Shown: positions 15,848 to 24,262, counted from the stretch's first letter. The stretch is DNA of 33,022 bases from an uncultured Pelagibacteraceae bacterium (GCA_902572155.1 CACGET010000003.1:1-33022), one strand, 5' to 3'. Notes: generated by a model not told the origin, from the sequence alone. Numbers and translations: made by a program.

Positions 15848-16341
15848 TGCTTAAAAATATTCTTATTACTTTTTTTTTAACAATCTTATTATCATCAAAT
15901 TCGTACTCTGCTGGTAGCAGCAACGATGACAGTTCATCCAAAAAAAAATCTAATTATGATAAAGCTGTTACTTTAATCAAATCAGCAAAAAAATATGAAA
16001 AAAAAGGTAAGACCGAGAAAGCCAGTAAAAGATATCTTAAGGCACAAAAACTTTTGCTAAAATCAAATGAAAGTAAACCCAACAGTCCTGATACATTAAA
16101 CTATCTTGGATTTACAACTAGAAAACTTGGAGATTATGAAAATGGTGAAAAATATTATTTACAAGGATTGGAATTAGATCCAAATCATATTGGAATTAAT
16201 GAATATCTAGGAGAGCTATACGTTACTACTAATAGAATTGATCTTGCAAAAAAAAGGCTGGAAATTTTAAAAAGTTGTAATTGTGAAGAATATAATGAAC
16301 TTAAAGAAATAATTAACGGTACAAAAAAATCTAAGTATTAA
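15847..16341 (+). CDS. Secreted TPR-repeat protein
   Basis: The 164-residue protein starts with a signal peptide (hydrophobic residues 5-18, likely cut after SYSA), so it should be periplasmic or envelope-bound. After a Ser/Lys-rich linker come about three tetratricopeptide repeats: AVTLIKSAKKYEKKGKTEKA, a central NSPDTLNYLGFTTRKLGDYE unit typical of TPRs, and a third around LDPNHIGINEYLGELYVTT. The C terminus has a CNCEEYNELK segment seen in small TPR proteins of this group. TPRs mediate protein-protein contacts; no partner can be named. It overlaps pxpA by one base, so it is probably co-translated, but a link with 5-oxoproline metabolism is not evident. Confidence 0.82.
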   Translation: MLKNILITFFLTILLSSNSYSAGSSNDDSSSKKKSNYDKAVTLIKSAKKYEKKGKTEKASKRYLKAQKLLLKSNESKPNSPDTLNYLGFTTRKLGDYENGEKYYLQGLELDPNHIGINEYLGELYVTTNRIDLAKKRLEILKSCNCEEYNELKEIINGTKKSKY

Positions 16342-16378
16342 TTTTTATTATATGACCAAAAAGTTTAAATAGTTTTGA

Positions 16379-16409
16379 TTGAAATATTCTAAATTTAAAA
16401 TAATATAAT
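16379..16409 (+). promoter_or_regulatory. Possible promoter of the TerC-family gene, with a perfect -10 close to the start
   Basis: TATAAT at 16404-16409 is a perfect sigma70 -10 box. TTGAAA at 16379-16384 could be the -35, but the spacing of 19 is long. The -10 box ends six bases before the TTG start, so transcription would begin at or next to the start codon. In such A+T-rich DNA a chance match is possible. Confidence 0.35.
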
Positions 16410-16415
16410 CTCACT

Positions 16416-17027
16416 TTGTTAGAAGAATCTCTTATACTGCTGCAAATTATTTTTATTGATATTATCTTAGCTGCAGATAATGCAATAATAATTGGCTTAA
16501 TTGCGGCTAATTTTGTTCCCAAAAATAGAAAACAAATAATTTTATGGGGTGTAGCTGGTGCTTTGGTATTTAAAATAGTTTTTGCTGTTTTTGCGACTTA
16601 TTTATTTAAATTTTACTTTATAAAAATTTTAGGTGGATTGTTGTTAGTATGGATAGTTAATGATTTAAGAAAAGATTTATTTGAAATAAAAAAAATAAAA
16701 TCACCAACAAAAAAATCTAAAGAACCATCTTATATACAAAGTGTATATAAAGTTTTATTTGCTGACATAACAATTAGTTTTGATAACGTTATAGGTGTAG
16801 TTGGAGCTTCAAAGGGAAACTTTGGTTTTATGATATTTGGTCTCGTGCTTTCAGTAGTTCTTACTGGAGCTTTAGCTACTTATTTAGCAAATTACATACA
16901 AAAACACCTATGGATAGCCTATATCGGATTGGGTTTTATTTTACTAATAGCAATTCAGCTTATAATTGGTGGTCTTGTGGATTTGGAAATACTCTCAATT
17001 AATGAAGGATTTAAAAAGTATTTTTAG
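16416..17027 (+). CDS. TerC/YjbE-family integral membrane protein
   Basis: The 203-residue protein has about six or seven hydrophobic helices. The family hallmark, an acidic pair inside membrane helices, appears twice: DIILAADNAIIIG near the N terminus and FADITISFDNVIGVVGAS in the second half, consistent with the internal duplication and metal binding proposed for TerC. TerC-family proteins are implicated in manganese efflux and metal loading of exported enzymes; the substrate here is inferred only. The start is TTG at 16416. An in-frame stop at 16401-16403 rules out an earlier start, and family alignment (LLQIIFIDIIL) fits this one. The stop overlaps the convergent panB stop (TTAG). Confidence 0.88.
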   Translation: MLEESLILLQIIFIDIILAADNAIIIGLIAANFVPKNRKQIILWGVAGALVFKIVFAVFATYLFKFYFIKILGGLLLVWIVNDLRKDLFEIKKIKSPTKKSKEPSYIQSVYKVLFADITISFDNVIGVVGASKGNFGFMIFGLVLSVVLTGALATYLANYIQKHLWIAYIGLGFILLIAIQLIIGGLVDLEILSINEGFKKYF

Positions 17028-17800
17028 TAAGAGTGTTTTTTTGAAGGATATTTTTTTAGCTTAACATCTTCGCTAAATTTTTTTACCCCGCTCTTAATAT
17101 ATTTTTTTATATTTACAAATTTTTTTACAAATTTTATCTTTGTTTCGTTTAATCCAATTAAATCATCTGTAACTAAAACTTGTCCATCACAATTTACTGA
17201 GGAACCTATTCCAATAGTTGGTATTTTTAATATTTCTGTAATTTTTTTTGCAGTAGAAGTTTTGATACATTCAAGAACAATTGCAAAAGCTCCAGAATTT
17301 TGTAACAAGATTGCGTCATTAATCAATGTTCTTTTTTCACGCTCAGTTTTACCTTTGGATCTAAATTTTCCTTTAATTGTTTGAGGCAAAACACCCAGGT
17401 GTCCCATAACAGGTATCTTGTTTTTTATTAAATAATTAACCTGTTTAATAATTTTTTTTCCACCCTCTAATTTAACAGCATCACATTTTGTATCTTTAAT
17501 TATTTTTTTTGCATTTTTTAAAGCTTTATTATTTGAATCATAAGTATTAAAAGGCATATCAACAACCATCAAACTTTTTTTTATACCCATTTTTACACTT
17601 TTTGAATGGTCCAGCATGTTAGTGAGTGTTACTTTTCTAGTTGTGTTAAAATTGTACAAAACAGATCCTAATGAGTCTCCTACTAAAGTGATATCAGCAT
17701 ATCTGTCAACTTCTTCTGCCATGTTTTTTGAGTATGCGGTAAGACAAACAATTTTTGTTTTATTTTTTTTATTAATTATCTTTTGTATTTTTTTATTCAT
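17024..17800 (-). CDS. panB: 3-methyl-2-oxobutanoate hydroxymethyltransferase
   Basis: PanB adds a hydroxymethyl group from 5,10-methylene-tetrahydrofolate to 2-oxoisovalerate, giving ketopantoate for pantothenate and coenzyme A. The 258 residues (E. coli 264) hold CLTAYS, the metal-binding VGDSLG (Asp42) and VVDMPF (Asp81), AVKLEGG (Lys110, Glu112), PVMGHLGVLPQ, and VLECI with Glu177, matching the catalytic Glu181 of E. coli. PTIGIGSSVNCDGQVLV completes the signature. The sequence is very lysine-rich, as usual for A+T-rich genomes. It is last in the psd-to-panB operon and directly abuts guaA (no gap between 17800 and 17801), so it shares that transcript. No other pan gene is in the window. 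Confidence 0.93.
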   Translation of the reverse strand: MNKKIQKIINKKNKTKIVCLTAYSKNMAEEVDRYADITLVGDSLGSVLYNFNTTRKVTLTNMLDHSKSVKMGIKKSLMVVDMPFNTYDSNNKALKNAKKIIKDTKCDAVKLEGGKKIIKQVNYLIKNKIPVMGHLGVLPQTIKGKFRSKGKTEREKRTLINDAILLQNSGAFAIVLECIKTSTAKKITEILKIPTIGIGSSVNCDGQVLVTDDLIGLNETKIKFVKKFVNIKKYIKSGVKKFSEDVKLKKYPSKKHSY

Positions 17801-19363
17801 TTATTCAAGTTCAATAGTACTTGGTGGTTTAGACGTTATATCATAAACTACTCTATTAATTCCTCTTATACTATTTACTATTTTATTTGAGATTGTTTGC
17901 ATAAATGATTTTTTAAATTCGTAAAAATCTGCTGTCATTCCATCTTCTGAAGTAATAGCTCTTAACAAACATAAATATTCATAAGTTCTATTATCGCCCA
18001 TTACACCTACCGTTTTTACGGGTAACAGTGCTGCATAAGCCTGCCAAATTTTATCATAAAGGCCATGCTCCCTAAGTCCTTTAATGTAATAATCATCTGC
18101 TTCTTTTAAGATCTTAATTTTCTCCTTAGTAATAATGCCTGGCATTCTAATTGCTAAGCCTGGACCTGGAAAGGGGTGTCTTGATATAATTTCTTTATTC
18201 AAATTTAGTTCAAGCCCTAACTTTCTAACCTCATCTTTAAATAAATATTTTAAAGGTTCTACAAGTTTCAGTTTCATTTTTTTTGGCAGTCCTCCTACAT
18301 TATGGTGAGATTTTATTTTAGAGGTTTGGCTTCCTGTTACAGACTTACTTTCAATAAGATCTGGATAAAGTGTCCCTTGGGCTAAAAATTTTACATCTTT
18401 AATTTTTTTTGAGTATCTCTCAAAAATTTTAATAAATAAATTTCCAATGATTTTTCTTTTTTTTTCTGGGTCAGATACATTTTTTAATTTTTTAAAAAAT
18501 TCCTGCTCAGCATTTACATATATTAAATTCATTTTTAATCTTTTTTTAAATGTTTTAACTACCTGAATTTCTTCATTTTTCCTCAAAAGTCCTGTGTTAA
18601 CAAATATACAATATAATTTTCGTCCAATAGCTTTATTAAGAAGTTGAGCAACAACGCTACTATCAACTCCACCCGATAAAGCACAGATTACTCTATTAGA
18701 TCCCACTTGATCTTTAATTTCTTTAATCAATTGAAATTTTTGATCTTTAGACGACCAGTTCTTTTGTATTTTACATATTAAAAAAATAAAATTACTAATA
18801 ATTTTTTTGCCATTTTCAGTGTGGGTCACCTCTGGATGAAATTGGACACCAAAAAAATTTTTCAATTTATTTTCTACAATTGAAAATTTTGAGTTTTTAC
18901 TTGAGGCTATAACCTTAAAATCTTTTGGTAATTTTGTAACTTGATCAGCATGACTCATCCATACTTTTTTAAATTTACTTTGATTAAAAAAATCCTTTGT
19001 TAATAAACTATTTCTTTTTTTATATAAATTTGCTAGACCAAATTCTCTATCTTTTGATTGTTTAACCTTACCGCCTTTTAACTTCGATAAAATTTGATGA
19101 CCAAAACAAATACCTAAGATAGGAATATTCTTTTCTAATATTTTTTTATCAAACGAATATTTGTTTATTTCATAAACATTTAATGGTCCTCCAGATAAAA
19201 TAATACCTTTAATAGTTGCGTTTATGTTTGAATGTTTTATTTTTTTATGACTTGCTATTTCACAAAAAACTCCTAATTCCCGAATTCTTCTGGCAATAAG
19301 TTGCGTAAATTGTGATCCAAAATCTATTATAAGAATTTTATTAAGATTTTGATCAAGACTCAT
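17801..19363 (-). CDS. guaA: GMP synthase (glutamine-hydrolysing)
   Basis: GuaA converts XMP to GMP using glutamine and ATP. The 520 residues show the class I amidotransferase domain with Cys86 (GICFGHQ), His176 and Glu178 (QFHPEVTH), then the ATP pyrophosphatase domain with P-loop SGGVDSS (230-236), and the C-terminal dimerisation domain ending HPFPGPGLAIR, VGVMGDNRTYEYL, RAITSEDGMTADFY and the Glu terminus typical of GuaA. All key residues are present. The start overlaps the end of the upstream TPR gene by 11 bases. guaB lies one gene further upstream, so both steps from IMP to GMP are in one transcript. Confidence 0.96.
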   Translation of the reverse strand: MSLDQNLNKILIIDFGSQFTQLIARRIRELGVFCEIASHKKIKHSNINATIKGIILSGGPLNVYEINKYSFDKKILEKNIPILGICFGHQILSKLKGGKVKQSKDREFGLANLYKKRNSLLTKDFFNQSKFKKVWMSHADQVTKLPKDFKVIASSKNSKFSIVENKLKNFFGVQFHPEVTHTENGKKIISNFIFLICKIQKNWSSKDQKFQLIKEIKDQVGSNRVICALSGGVDSSVVAQLLNKAIGRKLYCIFVNTGLLRKNEEIQVVKTFKKRLKMNLIYVNAEQEFFKKLKNVSDPEKKRKIIGNLFIKIFERYSKKIKDVKFLAQGTLYPDLIESKSVTGSQTSKIKSHHNVGGLPKKMKLKLVEPLKYLFKDEVRKLGLELNLNKEIISRHPFPGPGLAIRMPGIITKEKIKILKEADDYYIKGLREHGLYDKIWQAYAALLPVKTVGVMGDNRTYEYLCLLRAITSEDGMTADFYEFKKSFMQTISNKIVNSIRGINRVVYDITSKPPSTIELE

Positions 19364-19790
19364 TTTTTGATTCTATATTCTTTAAGGACTGTTTTATTGA
19401 GTCATTTTCATCACACAGCTTTTTACAGACTTTTACAAATGTTCCTGAAAGATCTTTTACTTTTGAATAATTTGATTTTTCTAATGCTATTTTCATGGAC
19501 ATTAATATGGCTTCTTCATTGGTGGGTTCAATTAATAAAACCGTGTCTAGATTTTGTTCTTCTTTTTTTTGATCCTCTTTTTTATTATAAATCTTTGCTA
19601 GAAATAAGTATGATCCAACGTTTTTGGGATTGTAAACAATGTGTCTTTCAAATAAAAACTTTGCATCATCATATTTTTTTTCTTTATACATTTTAAGCGC
19701 TTCATCATAAAAACTCTCGTTTGCTATTGCTATACTTGTAATTGATAACCATATAAACACTGAAAATATAAATTTTATTATTTTAGTCAT
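19353..19790 (-). CDS. Secreted TPR-repeat protein between guaB and guaA
   Basis: The 145-residue protein has an N-terminal signal peptide (hydrophobic 5-22, probable cleavage after AIA). Two or three TPR units follow: FYDEALKMYKEKKYDDAKFL, NPKNVGSYLFLAKIYNKKED, and a segment around PTNEEAILMSMKIALEKSN. A Cys pair (KVCKKLCDEN) near the C terminus could form a disulfide outside the cytoplasm. The function is unknown. The start shares a base with the guaB stop and the end overlaps guaA by 11 bases, so it is firmly embedded in a purine operon, although an exported protein has no obvious purine role. It resembles the other small TPR protein at 15847 in build but shows no clear close identity by eye. 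Confidence 0.82.
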   Translation of the reverse strand: MTKIIKFIFSVFIWLSITSIAIANESFYDEALKMYKEKKYDDAKFLFERHIVYNPKNVGSYLFLAKIYNKKEDQKKEEQNLDTVLLIEPTNEEAILMSMKIALEKSNYSKVKDLSGTFVKVCKKLCDENDSIKQSLKNIESKNES

Positions 19791-20866
19791 TAGTATTTGT
19801 CATCATTTTTTACCATATCAACGTTATGAACCATGCTTTCATAAAAGCCTGCTTTTGTTATTTTAACAAAGTTAGCTTTATATCTGAGCTTACTTATTAC
19901 TTTCGAACCTAAATATCCCATAGATGATTTTAAACCTCCAATGAGTTTATAAATGATTAATTCTACCTTTCCTTTATATTTAACAAACCCTTCAACTCCC
20001 TCTGGAACATATTTAGAACTGTCTTTTTGTTTTACTTGAAAATATCTATCTGCCGAACCTTTATTCATTGCTCCTACAGATCCCATGCCTCTAAAGCTTT
20101 TGAACATTTTTCCATTCTTTTTAATTAATCTTCCAGGAGTTTCATCTGTACCCGCAAATAATGAGCCAATCATAACTGCATCAGCTCCCGCTGCAAAAGC
20201 TTTTGCAAGATCACCTGAGTATTTTATTCCTCCATCTGAAATTATTTTTATATTTTTATTTTTAATACCATTTTTAACTGAAATTATTGCGCTTAATTGA
20301 GGAACACCAATTCCTGCAACTAATCTGGTAGTACATATTGATCCAGGGCCAATTCCTACTTTAACAATATCAACTCCAAGTTTTATTAAAAATTTCGCTG
20401 CTTCAGCCGTAGCAATATTTCCTGCACATAAAGCAATTTTTCTATTTTTCGTTTTTTTAATATATTTAATAATTTCAGAAACTTTTTTTGTATGACCGTG
20501 AGCTGTATCTACAACAATTAAATCTATGCCTTCTTTTAAAATAGCCTTAGCTCTTTTAAATTCTTGAGGTCCAGCCCCTACTGCAGCTCCAACAAATAAT
20601 TTTTGTTTTTTAACTTTCCTAATTTCTACAATCTGTTTTTTTATATCTAAATTTCTATGTATTACTCCTATACCTCCAGCTTTTGCAATTGCTATTGCCA
20701 TTTTGCTTTCTGTTACAGTATCCATTGCCGCTGAAAGCAAGGGCGTCTTAAGTTTAAGGTATTTTGTAAGTTTTATACTTGTATCGACTTCAGACGGAAG
20801 TATCTCTGAATAATTTGGTGTTAATGTTACATCATCAAAGGTAAGTGCTTCTTTTATTGAAACCAT
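19790..20866 (-). CDS. guaB: IMP dehydrogenase lacking the CBS (Bateman) domain
   Basis: GuaB oxidises IMP to XMP with NAD+. The protein has 358 residues where most bacterial enzymes have about 490. The core is complete: LTFDDVTLTPNYSE, PLLSAAMDTVTE, GGIGVIHRN (64-72), AAVGAG, VVDTAHGH, the catalytic loop VGIGPGSICTTR with Cys178, ISDGGI, and the flap FKSFRGMGSVGAMNKGS followed by DRYFQ. The roughly 110-residue pair of CBS modules that normally sits between the VIHRN helix and the AAVG strand is absent; the chain passes directly from EIRKVKKQ to KLFVGAAVG (near residue 88). CBS loss removes the usual ATP/GTP allosteric module but is tolerated in enzymes such as that of Cryptosporidium, so this is probably functional. 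The stop shares a base with the TPR gene start. Confidence 0.94.
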   Translation of the reverse strand: MVSIKEALTFDDVTLTPNYSEILPSEVDTSIKLTKYLKLKTPLLSAAMDTVTESKMAIAIAKAGGIGVIHRNLDIKKQIVEIRKVKKQKLFVGAAVGAGPQEFKRAKAILKEGIDLIVVDTAHGHTKKVSEIIKYIKKTKNRKIALCAGNIATAEAAKFLIKLGVDIVKVGIGPGSICTTRLVAGIGVPQLSAIISVKNGIKNKNIKIISDGGIKYSGDLAKAFAAGADAVMIGSLFAGTDETPGRLIKKNGKMFKSFRGMGSVGAMNKGSADRYFQVKQKDSSKYVPEGVEGFVKYKGKVELIIYKLIGGLKSSMGYLGSKVISKLRYKANFVKITKAGFYESMVHNVDMVKNDDKY

Positions 20867-20903
20867 ATTCTTTTATATATGATTCCCTAAAATTTGAAAG
20901 ACA

Positions 20904-21515
20904 CTATCTAAGTTTTCTACAAATTATAAAGCTTTCTTTTGAATCTTTACGGCTAGATTTAGGTTTAAAAACCTTAACTTCTTTAAAAATTTTTTTTCCT
21001 TCTGCGACTATTTCGTTAAATGAGCCTCCCATAAATATTTTAGATATAAAATATCCATCTCTTGAAATTATTTCCTTTGAAAAAAACATTGCATCTTTAC
21101 ATAGTTCACCAGTTTGAATTGAGTCTATATTCTTTATGCCGGTTGTGTTTACTGCCATATCTGAAATTACAGCATCAACTTTATTCTTAATGTGATTTTT
21201 TATTTCATTTTGTACTTCCATATCTGTAAAATCACCTTTTATTTGTATCGTTTTTTCTATTAAGTCTATTTCTTTTAAATCTATTGAAATTAATTTTCCA
21301 CTTTTTACAACCTTTGAAACATATTGAGACCAACTGCCGGGTGCTGCACCAATATCAATTACCGTCATTCCTCCTTTAAAAATTTTAAATTTTTCATCAA
21401 TTTCTTTTAATTTATATGCTGATCTTGCTCTATAACCGTCAATTTTGGACTGTTTTACATAAGTATCTCTTTTTTGTTTGATGACCCAATTTTTTGAAAA
21501 TTTATTTTTCTTCAA
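20904..21515 (-). CDS. rlmE: 23S rRNA (uridine-2552 2'-O) methyltransferase RlmE (FtsJ/RrmJ)
   Basis: The 203-residue SAM-dependent enzyme methylates the ribose of U2552 in the ribosomal A loop. The SAM motif is DIGAAPGSW (54-62). The K-D-K-E catalytic set is visible: Lys35 (RSAYKLKEID), Asp119 (ISDMAVNTTG), Lys159 (FISKIFMGG) and Glu194 (ESFIICRKLR). Length matches E. coli RlmE (209). The start lies directly against the pssA stop (21515/21516). A 37-base gap separates its stop from the guaB start and shows no hairpin, so read-through is likely. Confidence 0.94.
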   Translation of the reverse strand: MKKNKFSKNWVIKQKRDTYVKQSKIDGYRARSAYKLKEIDEKFKIFKGGMTVIDIGAAPGSWSQYVSKVVKSGKLISIDLKEIDLIEKTIQIKGDFTDMEVQNEIKNHIKNKVDAVISDMAVNTTGIKNIDSIQTGELCKDAMFFSKEIISRDGYFISKIFMGGSFNEIVAEGKKIFKEVKVFKPKSSRKDSKESFIICRKLR

Positions 21516-22322
21516 TTACAGTACATCTTCAAGATCATCTTCATCTTGTTTTGAGTTTTGATGTTCGTTTTGTTTTTTAAGTTTTTGATAATGTAAAAAA
21601 CTTATAGGTAATAATGCCAAATAAATTAATGCACTAATTGCGATTACGCTTAAAGTATAAATTAATAGCAAAACAAAAAAAACAATTATACCAAATAATA
21701 AAAAAATACTTGTTTTTCTAGGTATAACTATTTTCTTAAATGAATATGTTGGAAACTTACTTATTAATAGAATTGAAGTAATTATAAAAAATATTGGAAC
21801 TATTAAATCATAATTAATATTTATATAATTAAATCCACTTAAACTAACAATTAAAGGAGTTAATACTAATATACCACCAGCTGGCGATGGAACCCCTTCA
21901 AAAAAGTTATCTTTCCATGAGGACTCTTGCTCACTATTTATATTAAATCTAGCTAATCTTAAAGCAACACAAATTACGTAAACTAAACATAATAACCATC
22001 CAAATCTTTCTAGTGTATTTAGTTTCCAAAAAAACATTATAAATGCTGGTGCAACACCGAAGCTTATCATGTCAGTTAAAGAATCTAATTCTTTTCCAAC
22101 TTTTGAGGTTCCTTTAATAAGTCTCGCAATCCTTCCATCTAAACCATCGATTACTGCTGCAAAAATTATTGCTATAATTGCGAATTCATATTTTCCGTCA
22201 AGAGCAAATCTAATTGATGTTAATCCAATACAAACACCTATTAGTGTCAGCATATTAGGCAATATTACTCTAGCATTTTTTTTTTCTTTTAATATTTTGA
22301 GATTATTTTTTGGCTGCTCCAT
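21516..22322 (-). CDS. pssA: CDP-diacylglycerol--serine O-phosphatidyltransferase
   Basis: The 268-residue integral membrane enzyme makes phosphatidylserine from CDP-diacylglycerol and serine. The CDP-alcohol phosphotransferase signature D-G-x2-A-R-x8-G-x3-D-x3-D is complete at residues 62-84 (Asp62, Gly63, Ala66, Arg67, Gly76, Asp80, Asp84). SFGVAPAFIMFFW and ALRLARFN follow, as in the Bacillus/alphaproteobacterial type II enzyme. Several hydrophobic helices run to about 245, and the C-terminal tail is acidic. It starts two bases after the psd stop, and the pair supplies the two steps to phosphatidylethanolamine. Confidence 0.94.
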   Translation of the reverse strand: MEQPKNNLKILKEKKNARVILPNMLTLIGVCIGLTSIRFALDGKYEFAIIAIIFAAVIDGLDGRIARLIKGTSKVGKELDSLTDMISFGVAPAFIMFFWKLNTLERFGWLLCLVYVICVALRLARFNINSEQESSWKDNFFEGVPSPAGGILVLTPLIVSLSGFNYININYDLIVPIFFIITSILLISKFPTYSFKKIVIPRKTSIFLLFGIIVFFVLLLIYTLSVIAISALIYLALLPISFLHYQKLKKQNEHQNSKQDEDDLEDVL

Positions 22323-22324
22323 AG

Positions 22325-22972
22325 CTATTTTTGAGCTAACAAAGTCTCTCCAGAAATAGATTTTTGGCCAATTTTAACAAGAGGACTGTAGTTTTCATAA
22401 TAAATGTCTACTCTACTTCCAAATCTAATCATTCCTATTCTTTCACCTTGTGCTAACGTTTGGTCTTTATTAGTTTCACAAACAATTCTTCTAGCGATTA
22501 AACCTGCAATTTGAACTACAACAATATCATTATCAAAATTATCTTTTATTTTGTAATAATTTCTTTCATTGTCCTCGCTTGCCTTATCTAAAGAGGCATT
22601 AACAAATTTTCCAGGTTTATAAAAAATTTCCTCTATTTTTCCAGCACATGGAGTTCTATTAACATGACAATCGAATACATTCATAAAAATACTAATTTTA
22701 TTAAATTTCTTATCTTGTAAGTTTAATTCTTTTGGACCATCAGTTTCCTCTACTTTTATTACTTCACCATCAGCTGGACTAACTAAATAATTTTCATCAT
22801 CTATAATTACTCTGTCTGGGTCTCTGAAAAAATAATAAACCCATACATTAATAATTATAGCTATGGTTCCTAAGAAACTATTAATACTCAAGAGTATAAT
22901 CGAAATGATCCCAGAAATGACTAGAAACTTGTATCCTTCAGCATGGATTTTTGGAAATATTTTGTTAATCAT
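22325..22972 (-). CDS. psd: Phosphatidylserine decarboxylase, short proteobacterial type
   Basis: This 215-residue pyruvoyl enzyme converts phosphatidylserine to phosphatidylethanolamine at the inner membrane. It has two N-terminal hydrophobic segments (15-48), then FFRDPDR, VSPADGEVI, ISIFMNVFDCHVNRTPCAG, and the self-cleavage motif RFGSRVDIY, where the bond between Gly185 and Ser186 is cut to form the pyruvoyl group. The length and RFGSR motif fit the short PSD-A class found with type II PssA. It is the first gene of the seven-gene minus-strand unit. A 75-base intergenic region separates it from divergent icd. Confidence 0.94.
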   Translation of the reverse strand: MINKIFPKIHAEGYKFLVISGIISIILLSINSFLGTIAIIINVWVYYFFRDPDRVIIDDENYLVSPADGEVIKVEETDGPKELNLQDKKFNKISIFMNVFDCHVNRTPCAGKIEEIFYKPGKFVNASLDKASEDNERNYYKIKDNFDNDIVVVQIAGLIARRIVCETNKDQTLAQGERIGMIRFGSRVDIYYENYSPLVKIGQKSISGETLLAQK

Positions 22973-22982
22973 GTTCTTATAT

Positions 22983-23012
22983 TTGATAATTTTTGATTAA
23001 TATGTATATAAA
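22983..23012 (+). promoter_or_regulatory. Possible sigma70 promoter for icd
   Basis: TTGATA (22983-22988), an 18-base spacer and TATAAA (23007-23012) form a plausible sigma70 promoter in the 75-base psd/icd divergent gap. It would give a leader of about 28-30 bases before the GTG at 23048. The gap is almost pure A+T, so the match is weak evidence. Confidence 0.35.
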
Positions 23013-23047
23013 ATCACAAAATTCAATTAATAAGATATATAAATTAA

Positions 23048-24262
23048 GTGAGTAAAATTAGCATTAAAAACCCTGTCGTAGAGCTTGATGGTGATGAAAT
23101 GACAAGGATAATTTGGCAATTTATTAAAAATAAACTTATCCTTCCTTATCTAGACCTTGGAATTGAGTATTACGATCTAGGAATGAAAAATAGAGATAAT
23201 ACTAAAGATCAAATAACGATTGATTCTGCTAATGCAATTAAAAAAAATGGTGTTGGAATTAAGTGTGCTACAATTACTCCTGATGAAGCACGTGTTGAAG
23301 AGTTCAATTTACAAAAAATGTGGCGATCTCCTAATGGCACAATAAGAAATATAATTGGAGGAACAGTTTTTAGAGAACCAATTATATGTAAAAACATTCC
23401 TAAACTAGTCCCCTCGTGGACAGATCCCGTTGTAATTGGAAGACATGCTTTTGGTGATCAATATCGAGCAACTGATTTTAAAGTTCCTGGTAAAGGAAAG
23501 ATGGAAGTAAAATGGACCGCTGAAGATGGATCAGATGAAATTAAATATGAAGTTTTTAATTTTCCTGGACCAGGAATAGCTTTATCAATGTATAATTTAG
23601 ATAAATCTATAGAAGATTTTGCTAGGTCTTGTTTTAACTATGGGCTAATGAAAAGTTGGCCAGTATATCTTTCAACAAAAAATACAATTTTAAAACAGTA
23701 CGATGGAAGGTTTAAAGATATATTTCAAAAAGTGTTTAATGATGAATTCAAAGATAATTTTGCTAAAAATAAAATTACATACGAGCATAGATTAATAGAT
23801 GATATGGTTGCTTGTGCTATGAAATGGAGTGGGAAATATATCTGGGCTTGTAAAAATTATGATGGTGACGTTCAGTCAGATACTATGGCTCAAGGCTATG
23901 GGTCTTTAGGATTGATGACTAGCACATTATTAACTCCAGATGGAAAAGTTATGGAGGCTGAAGCGGCACATGGCACAGTCACTAGACACTATAGAATGCA
24001 CCAAGAAGGTAAAGAAACTTCCACGAATCCTATTGCTTCAATTTTTGCTTGGACAAGAGGTTTGGCTCATAGAGGAAAGTTAGATAATAATGATGAATTA
24101 ATCCAATTTTCAAAAAAACTTGAAAAAGTGTGTATAGATTGTGTACAAAATGGATCTATGACTAAAGACTTGTCTATTTTATTAGGTCCTGGGAATAAAT
24201 ATTTAACTACTAATCAATTTTTAGATAAGATCGACTCAAATCTTAAAAAAGTGTTAAATTAA
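23048..24262 (+). CDS. icd: NADP-dependent isocitrate dehydrogenase (class II, eukaryote-like)
   Basis: The TCA-cycle enzyme oxidises isocitrate to 2-oxoglutarate with NADP+. The 404 residues have the homodimeric class II pattern: VVELDGDEMTRIIW, ATITPDEARVEEF, MWRSPNGTIRNIIGGTVFREPI, GRHAFGDQYRATDF, and QSDTMAQGYGSLGLMTS with the metal-binding aspartates, then EAAHGTVTRHYR and TSTNPIASIFAWTRGL. This class is closer to eukaryotic cytosolic or mitochondrial IDH than to E. coli Icd and is common in Alphaproteobacteria. The start is GTG at 23048 (MSKISIKNP), without a visible Shine-Dalgarno. The next gene begins immediately after the stop. Confidence 0.96.
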   Translation: MSKISIKNPVVELDGDEMTRIIWQFIKNKLILPYLDLGIEYYDLGMKNRDNTKDQITIDSANAIKKNGVGIKCATITPDEARVEEFNLQKMWRSPNGTIRNIIGGTVFREPIICKNIPKLVPSWTDPVVIGRHAFGDQYRATDFKVPGKGKMEVKWTAEDGSDEIKYEVFNFPGPGIALSMYNLDKSIEDFARSCFNYGLMKSWPVYLSTKNTILKQYDGRFKDIFQKVFNDEFKDNFAKNKITYEHRLIDDMVACAMKWSGKYIWACKNYDGDVQSDTMAQGYGSLGLMTSTLLTPDGKVMEAEAAHGTVTRHYRMHQEGKETSTNPIASIFAWTRGLAHRGKLDNNDELIQFSKKLEKVCIDCVQNGSMTKDLSILLGPGNKYLTTNQFLDKIDSNLKKVLN

